Shown here: piece by piece, positions 6,204 through 15,500 of the stretch
How positions within the stretch are numbered: position 1 is the first letter of the stretch
Layout of the letters: every line of letters starts with the position of its first letter
Assembly: GCA_041554435.1 (NCBI GenBank)
Contig: JBFFLX010000077.1
Coordinates: 1 to 15,851, forward strand
Origin: BM524 sp041554435
GTDB taxonomy: Bacteria; Bacteroidota; Bacteroidia; Bacteroidales; F082
Direction: 5' to 3'
DNA: 15,851 nt
Made by a program: the position numbers and the translations under genes
The notes under the pieces: model-generated
Told to the model about the DNA's origin: nothing
The model's database searches: none
The model's input: the letters and a program-made list of their open reading frames with translations, nothing else

Positions 6204-7151
6204 TTACAAATATCTCGGATTATAATATCCCTGCTTTTTAATTTTTGGACTAATTTTATAAGAGTATTTTATAAAAATTTCGGGACTGCCAATACTTGCA
6301 GTCCGAATTCCCTCATAAATATTATAATCGTAGGAAAGGCCAAGTGCGAAATTAAAAATATTAATTCCTGCCAACAGGCCTACTGCATCTCCCTGTCGGT
6401 AAGATAATCCTGCCCAATACTTATTCATATAATTAACTATTACATTGGCTTCCACCTGGGTAGTAATAGAATTTTTTTTAACTAAAAACCCGGGTGTAAT
6501 AATCAATGACTTTCTATTATTAATGTTCAATGGGATATCGTAGGCAGCATTGAAATAAAACATTCGTTGATTTTGAATATTGGAATAAGCAATCGGTAAC
6601 TTTGAGTTTAAGAGTCTAACTCCTGAAATACCAACATAAAGCCTGTTATTATACACATAGTTTAAACCCAGTTCCAAATCTACTGTGGTGCCTTTGTCGG
6701 AGGCGTTTAGCAATACCGGGTCTCCGTCGTTAAATGAGTGCAATTTATTAAAATCGATAGTAGTATTGATAAATTCCAGAGCCAAACCATAACTTAAAAT
6801 ATGCTTTTGTTTCAGTTTATGTCGGTAGGCATAATTTAATTTCAGATTACTGTTTTTCCATAAAGCCAATTTGTCGTATTGATATGAAATACCAATATTA
6901 CTATTAAAATCATATAAAGGCATCTCAAGTCTAAAGAATATTTCTCTGGGGTTTATTGTTTCACCATACGTATCTTTAAATCCTGCCCACTGTTGCCTTC
7001 CCGCAGCAAAAGCCGTTAGCGCGCTGTCGGAGGCAGTATAGCTGGGATTGTAGTTCGACAGGTTAAACATATACTGTGTATACTGAGCCTGCTGAGCAGT
7101 TAAACTATAAGCAGCAAAAACGATTATTATGGTATAAAATATCTTCTTCAT
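6204..7151 (-). CDS. PorP/SprF family T9SS-associated outer-membrane protein
   Basis: This 315-residue protein is read from the ATG at 7151, which gives a clean signal peptide (MKKIFYTIIIVFAAYSLTA, cut before Gln20). An earlier ATG at 7175 would overlap the previous gene by 23 bp and spoil the signal. The mature N-terminus has the family hallmark QYTQYMFN then NPSY. Alternating amphipathic strands to the C-terminus fit an outer-membrane beta barrel. PorP/SprF proteins are tied to type IX secretion; SprF-like members are known to be needed for secretion or surface attachment of specific CHU_C-type (type B) clients encoded next to them. Only 1 bp separates it from the stop of the OmpA-family gene, so it is the last gene of the operon and is presumably the dedicated partner of the giant surface protein upstream. 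Confidence 0.88.
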   Translation of the reverse strand: MKKIFYTIIIVFAAYSLTAQQAQYTQYMFNLSNYNPSYTASDSALTAFAAGRQQWAGFKDTYGETINPREIFFRLEMPLYDFNSNIGISYQYDKLALWKNSNLKLNYAYRHKLKQKHILSYGLALEFINTTIDFNKLHSFNDGDPVLLNASDKGTTVDLELGLNYVYNNRLYVGISGVRLLNSKLPIAYSNIQNQRMFYFNAAYDIPLNINNRKSLIITPGFLVKKNSITTQVEANVIVNYMNKYWAGLSYRQGDAVGLLAGINIFNFALGLSYDYNIYEGIRTASIGSPEIFIKYSYKISPKIKKQGYYNPRYL

Positions 7152-7152
7152 C

Positions 7153-9582
7153 TTATTTAAATATGATATTTCCATCTTCTGTGTTTATTTCAAAATCATT
7201 ATTATGAACTATATTGTTTCCAAGTATTAAAGCTTCTTTAATATCGTTCGAAATTATAAGTACTTTGTTTTCGTATGTTTTTTCTCCTATACGAATACTT
7301 TTTATCTTTATGCGTACACCATTTTTAAGCATCTTATTTTCATAGAAGTCTTTTAAATCTCCCTGAACATCAGTAATGTTTATAATATTTGTTTCCATCA
7401 ATTCCATTGCCGTATAAGTGTTTATAAGCGAGTAACTTACAGCGGTATCAATAATCGCTTTTAACTCATAATCATTTAAATAACATGATAATGTAATTTT
7501 GCCTTGTGCATTGAGGAGATATGGAATTTCGTTTTCGGTGATAATATTCGTTTCAACAGAATTAATTGTATCAAATTTTAATACTTCAGGAATAAAATCA
7601 TCTGAAATAACTTTAAACTCAGTCCTTCTGTTTAACTCATAGAGTTTTTCTTTGGCATCATCAGATGATACCGACTCAATAAACTTTTCATCCAATACGG
7701 TTCCTTTTTTGAGTTTTAAGTTGGCAATATTAATATCTTCAAGTATTATTCTTGGCACTCTTTCGCCATAACCTTTTGCTAGCAATCTATCTCTGTTTAT
7801 ACCTTTGCCGATAAGGAAATCTACCACTGTTTGTGCCCTTTTTTGTGAAAGTTCATCGTTATATTTCAGGTTCGACCTGGAATCGGTATGCGACCTCAGC
7901 TCGATTACAAGATTAGGATTATCCTTTAGAACTCTCACAAGTACATTCAGCGAATCGCGGTATTGTGGTTTCAAATCCCATTTATCATAATCATAAAGTA
8001 TGTCGGGCAAAACTATAGGCTCCACCGGAATTACTTTCATTTCAACAATGAAATTAAATTCATTATTTGCATTAAAACCAAATGTATTCAAACTATCTCT
8101 TTGGGCAAAATAACCTTCTTTGGAGAATAAAATTTCGTAATTATTATTTTCGTTGAAATGTGATGAATCCACAGAAAACTCACCCTCTGAATCTGAAAAT
8201 GTTTCCAGCAAACTTATTTCATCATTGAGCAATAAAATCTTAACATTTTCCAAAGGCTTTTTAGTTGATTCATCTTTAACAATACCATCTAATGTGAACT
8301 TTAGTTTTTTTCTTGTGAATGAATAAATATCATCGCCTCCTTTTCCTTCAGACCTGTTTGAAGAGAAAAAACCTTGTTTACTATTTTTAAAAACCATTGC
8401 GAAATCATCTGATTTTGAATTTATTGGAGCAAGCATATTCTCAACTTCCGACCAGCTAGTATCTTTTAAGGCAGAAACAAAAATATCTAATCCACCATAA
8501 GAAGGATGTCCGTTAGATGAAAAATAAAGCAAAGAATCCTTTGTAAAATATGGAAACATTTCATCGCCGGGAGTATTTATGAGAGCACCTAAATTTTTAA
8601 AGTTGTCAAATTCATTACTTTTTCGTTTTCGACTTGCCACCCATATATCTTTGCCACCATAGCCACCTTTACGGTTAGAGGCAAAATAAATCAGTAATTC
8701 ATCATCGCTAATCCAGGGCTGACCAACATTGGAGGCCGTATCGGAAAGCACCGTTCTGGGTCGGCTCCACCTCTGCCCCGATCGCTCCGACTGCAATATT
8801 TCGCAATAAACTTTTTGTGCTGCTCCTTTTTGGCATCTTGTAAAATAGAAGGTGGAAAAACGACTGTCGAAAATTCCTGCTCCTTCATTGGCATTGGTAT
8901 TTACTATACCACTTTCATCAGCGCTTACGGCTTCACCCCAAACATTGTTATCATAATTACTAATGTAAAAATCGCTAAACCAAGCATCTGTCCAATTGTC
9001 TTTTTCCTTACCTACCGATTCTTTTCTGTTGGAGGAAAAAATAATCTCATCATAATCTTTTGATGAAAATACTGCCGAGTAATCATCATTTTCTGAATTT
9101 ACCAATGCCAGATTTTTAACATCATACGGTGACATTAATGTTGAATCGCCATACTTCTCACAAGCCAGCAACGCATTTATAGCCAAGGCATTATCAGGGA
9201 ATACTTCCAAAAACTTCTTATAATATTTCCTGGCATTTGCAATTTCCCCCTTCTGCTTAAGTGCTTCTGCATAATATAAATTTATGTAAGGGCTTTCTAT
9301 TGCAAAATCTGTATCTACAATTTGTTTGTACCATTTAACAGATTTATGCGGATTATTCATCAGGCGATAAGAGTTCGCAATTTTAAATAGTAGTTTGTCC
9401 TTATCAGGAGAATCATCCTTAATTTTTTTCAAAGCTTTTAAATAATTTTCAACAGCCGACTGGTACTGTAAATTATTTAAATCCTGATCGCCTTTATTTA
9501 CAAACTTTTGCTGAGAGTAAAGCGCTGAATTTATAACGATTAGAACAACAAAGAATATATATTTGATTTTTCCTGAATTCAT
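7153..9582 (-). CDS. OmpA-family envelope protein with TPR, PD40 propeller and C-terminal retropepsin-like domain
   Basis: This 809-residue protein has a signal peptide at 1-23 (cleavage before QQKF). TPR-like helices span about 27-140. A PD40/WD40-like propeller covers about 165-425, with repeated blades IIFSSNRK, YFASNRKGGYGGKDIW, YFSSNGHPSYGGLDIF and FFSSNRSEGKGGDDIY. A carboxypeptidase-regulatory-like beta-sandwich lies at 428-500. The OmpA peptidoglycan-binding domain is at about 525-660, with ELRSHTDSRS, LSQKRAQTVVDFL and the closing LNRRTEFKV; the peptidoglycan-contact Asp567 and Arg582 are present. About 150 residues follow, and their last 125 resemble a retropepsin-like (clan AA) aspartic protease with IIDTAVSYSLIN at the active-site position and LILGNNIVHNNDFEI towards the end. 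It probably anchors the outer-membrane machinery to peptidoglycan. It starts 11 bp after the giant gene's stop and is followed 1 bp later by the PorP-like gene. Confidence 0.88.
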   Translation of the reverse strand: MNSGKIKYIFFVVLIVINSALYSQQKFVNKGDQDLNNLQYQSAVENYLKALKKIKDDSPDKDKLLFKIANSYRLMNNPHKSVKWYKQIVDTDFAIESPYINLYYAEALKQKGEIANARKYYKKFLEVFPDNALAINALLACEKYGDSTLMSPYDVKNLALVNSENDDYSAVFSSKDYDEIIFSSNRKESVGKEKDNWTDAWFSDFYISNYDNNVWGEAVSADESGIVNTNANEGAGIFDSRFSTFYFTRCQKGAAQKVYCEILQSERSGQRWSRPRTVLSDTASNVGQPWISDDELLIYFASNRKGGYGGKDIWVASRKRKSNEFDNFKNLGALINTPGDEMFPYFTKDSLLYFSSNGHPSYGGLDIFVSALKDTSWSEVENMLAPINSKSDDFAMVFKNSKQGFFSSNRSEGKGGDDIYSFTRKKLKFTLDGIVKDESTKKPLENVKILLLNDEISLLETFSDSEGEFSVDSSHFNENNNYEILFSKEGYFAQRDSLNTFGFNANNEFNFIVEMKVIPVEPIVLPDILYDYDKWDLKPQYRDSLNVLVRVLKDNPNLVIELRSHTDSRSNLKYNDELSQKRAQTVVDFLIGKGINRDRLLAKGYGERVPRIILEDINIANLKLKKGTVLDEKFIESVSSDDAKEKLYELNRRTEFKVISDDFIPEVLKFDTINSVETNIITENEIPYLLNAQGKITLSCYLNDYELKAIIDTAVSYSLINTYTAMELMETNIINITDVQGDLKDFYENKMLKNGVRIKIKSIRIGEKTYENKVLIISNDIKEALILGNNIVHNNDFEINTEDGNIIFK

Positions 9583-9593
9583 GAAATCAGTTT

Positions 9594-12500
9594 TTAATAA
9601 TTACTTTTTATAAATTTCTTACTTATGCAATTGCTGTTATCGCATATCTTAATTATATAAATACCATCCTCCAAAGAGGAAATATCGATACTCATTATCT
9701 TCTGATTATCAGCCGTAATCGACCTCACAAGATTAGAGTTTACATCATAAATTTCATAAATTAAGTTGCCATCATTAAGTCCGAAAGTTTCAACATTTAA
9801 TACATTTCTGGCAGGATTTGGATTGGCAGTAGCATATGCTTTCAGCAAAATAACCGAACCCTCTTTATGGTAATTATGCTTGTTAAATCCAACAGCATCG
9901 ATAAAATAATAGTAAACTCCGTCGGGTGCGGCTTTCCCTGATTTTGTTTTGCCATCCCAGGCATTTTCAACACCAATTAGTTCTGCCAGTTTTATACCCT
10001 GACGATCAAGAATATAAGTTGTCATATCCTCTATTCCATTGGTTTCTATTACAAAGTAATCGTTAATACCATCGCCATTGGGAGTAAAAACATTGGGAGC
10101 AATTATACTAACGTTTACGTCAACAAAAATTATTGCTGTATCATACTCCTCACAATAATAAGGCTCCCCTGAGTTAACAGTCACTGTAACAATATGTTCA
10201 CCATATTCTTCATATAAAAAATAAGGATTTTCAAGTGTACTGCTCGATCCATTATCAAACTGCCATAAAAATGAATCCACCTCATTGCTCAGCAAGTCAA
10301 AATAAACTTCCAATGGTGCAAATCCACTGTCAGGTTGTGGAATTATTATAGGGTTCAAATAAACAGCGGGACTCACAAATACAGTATCGCTAAACTCACA
10401 TTGTTCTGAATCTTTTATGCTAAAAATATAGTCTCCAGTACTAACATTATCAATTTGAGTATTTTGCAGTTCAGCATTATTATGATAATAGGAATATGGT
10501 GGTGTACCTCCTGTTCCGCTAATTATCAGGTATCCGTCACCATCGCCCTCACAAATCTCCTTATGTAAATCGAAATCTATTGCCAGGGGTTCATAGTCAG
10601 GGTCGATAAATACGTCCAAAGTATCGGCAGTATAACAACCTGCATTACTATAGGCTCTGAAAATTGCATCATAATTCCCAACACTATCATAAATATGAAT
10701 GGGATTCTGCTGATTTGAAACCACTCCGTCGCCAAACAACCATTCGTAACCATCAATAAAATAAGGATCGCTAACACTTGCACTTCCGCTAAAAGCAACC
10801 TCTTTCCAACTACATTTATTTTCATAGAAAGCAGAAACTTCAGGAGCAGGTTTTGAATAGCGTGTTACTGTGAGAGTATCGTTATTTACATTATCATCTA
10901 AAGTGTTAATGAGCCAAATTTTAAATACATATTCTCCTTCTGTGGAGATGTTGATATCGGCATTAAAAGTGAATACCAGATCGTTATAGATTGTTCCGGG
11001 AACCATATCAGTATGCACCTCACCACCATTTACCTGATATGCCAGTTTCAAATCGATAAACGGGATATCGCCGAACTGCCGGAGGTAAATAGTTACATTC
11101 TCTGAACCTGCATGAAAGCAATCCAATGAAGGATTTAGCAAATCTGTTATACCGAAGTCAACTGTAAACTCAATACAACCCACATCAGGTGCCTGGTCGT
11201 TTCTTATCAAACCATTCCTGTCCAAAAGTATTCCTGCAACGGGTATGCCTGCTCCGTTTAATTCCCTTTGGTAAGGAAGAGGGTTGGTATTACTAACAAA
11301 ATAGGGGTTTACATTTTTTGAGTTTGCATCGCCATTAACTGCTATTCCCCATTCGGTTAAACTGTGATAAACTTCATTTCCCAAGAGGCCAATTACCAGA
11401 CCCGGATTGAAATAATTATTATAGTCGAGTATATAATCACTGGAAATATTATCAATATAAATTGGGAGGCCATTATATTTTATATTCAGAATATTATTTT
11501 TAAAAATAATATCATCAGAATTGGAAAATGCTATTGCTCTGCTATCATGACCTGCATCTGTATTTCTAATATCGAAACTATTGAAATATATTTTTAAATC
11601 TGAACACTGATAAGTATAAACGCCATCACTTCGATAGTTACCGTCGGAACTAAGAAAGTTGTTTACCAATCTGATTTTACTGCTGTTAACAAGATATACC
11701 GATGCATTATACCAATTGGATTCTGATTCAATATTTACACTATTTGAGTTAATATCAATGTTCTCACAATTTGCAATATAAAATCCTGATCTTAAATTAT
11801 TTACAGTATTTCCACTTAAAGTAATATTATTTGAATATTCAGAATAAACAGCCGAATAAGTTCCTACAATATTATTATTTGTAACTCTGATATTATTTGG
11901 GGCGAATGCATCATTTCCATCGTCGGGAGATATGAATACACCATAATTAGCACCGTAAATATTATTATTATTTATATCAATATCATTAGAACCATTGCGG
12001 ATAGCAATTCCATATTCACTGCATGAGAGAATACATGATTCTATTTTAATATCGTTGGAATTATCATCAATAAAAAAGCAATAATTACCCAATACATTTA
12101 TTTGCCTGAAGCGGATATGAGCAGCATTATTAAACCCAATAATATTATATTCGTAATTATCGTATTTAATTATCACGGCAGTACTATCTCCACTTTCCGA
12201 TTCAAAGGTTATGGTATTTGTTTGAGAAGATCCCGGAATAGCATTAAAAGCAAGTTTTTCATCATATATTCCATCTCTTACTTTAAATGTAACGGCACAA
12301 CTAATTCCGGCCATATTAAGTACTTCGGAGGCTTCGCCAAAACTTTCAAAATCTGCATCTACCCCTCCTATCGTATATTCTCCACAAAGAGCAACTGCCC
12401 GTTTTTCGGTAATTGTATCGTTATAAGGATTACAATCGATTTGCTGATTTGGCTTTGTTGTCCATATTTTAAGCTGGTACAATCCGGTTTGAAAATCGTA

Positions 12501-15500
12501 ATTGCCAATGGTAATTTCCTTGGTTTCCGAACTACTTAAATCACCTGTCCAGTTAAATGATGGTTGAGTTTCACCATTTACTTCCCAGTTAATAATTGCT
12601 GTATTCAAAGTTCCTGATCCCTGATTTTGAAGCATTACCACCACTGGCTGTACTCCTTCAGTTAAAGGATTTTGAGGCATTGCAACTGAATTGACTCCGG
12701 CATCAGGATGGCAGGGTTCATATTCTTTTGCTCCCATGTCAGGTTGTGTGGGATTTCTTACTGTTCCATCAATATCACCGGATATTCCGAAAACCGGTTT
12801 CGCTTTATTGTTGAGTAATATCTGGTTCATTTCCAGATCGGTATCAGAAATATAAAACGGATTCTCCTGTAGTGAATTATTGTCGCCATTTATGTCGTTC
12901 TGCCAGTTTTCCATATCATTATAAATGCTTTCTCCCAATTGTCCTATCAAGTTATAAGGACTATAATAATCATTGTAATCCAATGAATAATTTTGGGATA
13001 ATTCATCTATAAATAGTGGTAGTCCGGCATCTTTTATTTTAATAATATTATTTTTAATAACATCCTTATTGCTACTGCTCAGTTTAATCCCACAACTTCC
13101 TCTGGCAAGGTCAATATTTGTAATATTAATGCTATTGAAATAGATATTATTGTTAGAACTTTCGTTGGAAAATATACCAGAACTCATATAATCGCCTTTT
13201 GTGGAAAGGTAGTTATTATAAATATTTGAAGAGTCGCATTGCCGTAACAGAACAGCGGAATTATACCAGCCGTATTCAGATGAAATATCCATTCGGTTGT
13301 TCCTAACTATTATATTTTTACTTTCCTCAAAATACAAGCCTGTTCTTGAATTAAGAATATTATTGGCATTGAAAACCACATTATTTGTTCCCTCAATAAA
13401 GGCGGCTGAATATGTTTGCGACATTGTATTATCAACCACTGAAATATCATAAGGCTCATCAACATAAATGCCATCAGTAGGTGATGTTTTAATACTATGT
13501 TTTCCACCAGAAAAATTATTGTTTCTGATCTCTACATTATTAGAGCCACTTCTTATGACAATACCGTTATCATCGAAAACTAGTTTACATGATTCGAATC
13601 TTACGCTACTGGAATGAACATCAACAAAGGCAGCATTATAACCTTCAAAACCCAATTTATAAAACCTTAGGTGTTTTGTGTTTTTCAATAAGATTGCAGG
13701 AGCCGGATATTCATTATAAATTATGTTTACTAAACTACTATCATTATTTTCCGATACAAAAGTTACTGTATTGATGGTTGAGGTACCAGAGATGTGTTTT
13801 AAAAATAACTGCTCATTGTATTGGCCGTTTCTTACCATAAAAGTAACAGGGCACGACACGCCGGCAAGGTTTAAAACATTGGCTGCAGAAGTAAAATCTT
13901 CAAAATCCGGATCAATCCCACCAATGGTATATATTCCACACAAACTACTTGCAACATCAATAATGGTAGTATCATTAACAGGTCTACAATCGTTTTGACC
14001 ATTTGGATTCGAAGTCCAAACTTCAAGTTTATAAGCACCACCACTAAAGTCATAACTGCCTATAATCAAGTCTTCATGGCCCGAACCAGCTAAATTTCCA
14101 GTCCATTGATATGGTGTTTGCATTTCTTCATTTAACTGCCACTTAATTGTTACTGAGTTTAAAACGTCAGTACCATGATTTTGCAATCTTACTTTTATAT
14201 CGTGAACTCCATTGGGAACAGGATTTTGAGGTTCCAGAATATAGTTTATCCCGGCATCGGGATTACAAAGGTCGAACTCTTTGGCCCCTATATCAGGCCC
14301 TGCCGGATTATCCCTGATAACATCATCGATATCTCTTGAAATACCCGTTATTGAAATACCCTTATTATTTATTAATACCTGATTTGGTTTAAGTACAGTA
14401 CTACTGCTGTAAAACGGATTTTCATTATAAGAATTTATATCGCCTCCAATGGCATTTTGCCATGAGGGTAAATCAGTAAATATATCATCTTCTATCTGGC
14501 CTATATGCCCGTCATTACTGTAGAAATCATTATAATCACTAATAAGGTTATCTACATTTTCATTGATAAAAATGGGAATACCTTTATTTTCGATATGGGA
14601 AATATTATTTTTTAAATTTATGTGATTAGAACCAACTAACCTTATTCCCTGACTTTCTTCACCAATATCGGTATTAGTAACATTTATATTATTAAAATAT
14701 ACATTAAAATTGTTGCATATTTTTAATGAAATACCATAGGTTTTATACTCTCCCGACGAAGCACAGTAATTATTAATAATATCTACGGAATCGGAATTAA
14801 TATATTCAATTACTGAATTAGTCCAATTTGATTGAGATATAATATCAGTTTTGTTTTGTTCAACAATAATATTCTTACAACTTACTCCATAAAAGGCCAT
14901 TCGCTTACCGGAAACCAAATTATCCTTTATCAATACATTTCTTACATCATCGAAACTGGTGGCAGAATATTCGGTAGTGAACTTATTTTCCACAATATGA
15001 ATATTTTCAGGCTTAGCCATAACATTACCATCTGTGGATTTCATAGAAATACCATTTTCGGCAGTTATAACATTATTACGGACAATTATATTATTCGACC
15101 CACTTCTTATTGTAACTGCTTCATTATCCGCAATTAAGCGGCATCCTTCAAATATTATATCTTCTGAATAATTATCCACAAATACACTGTTTCCTCCCGT
15201 AATTGTAATTCTTCGGAAACGAATATGTTTTGCTCCATTTAAACTTACAACTGGATTTTGCATACCGTTATACTGAAGATAAACAAGATTGCTATCTGCA
15301 TTTTCTGAAACAAAAGTTATGGTGTTAATGTCGGAAGATCCGGGAATATCATTCATTTCGAATTGCTCGGTATACGATCCGTCTCTAACATAAAATATCA
15401 CAGGACAACTAACTCCTGCCTGATGTAAAACAGTATTCGCTACTACAAAATTCTCAAAGTCGGGGTTTATACCTCCTATGGTATATTCACCACATAGTGA

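Noticed and set aside
7151..7175. Upstream ATG at 7175 as the start of the PorP-like protein
   Set aside because: It adds MEISYLNK before a perfectly placed Lys-Lys signal peptide and overlaps the previous gene by 23 bp. The ATG at 7151 sits 1 bp after that gene's stop and fits export better.
12102..12539. A 145-codon plus-strand open frame inside the giant surface gene, and similar shorter ones
   Set aside because: They lie opposite a long coding frame with strong domain matches. Their translations are low-complexity Ile/Asn-rich and show no signal, motif or promoter.
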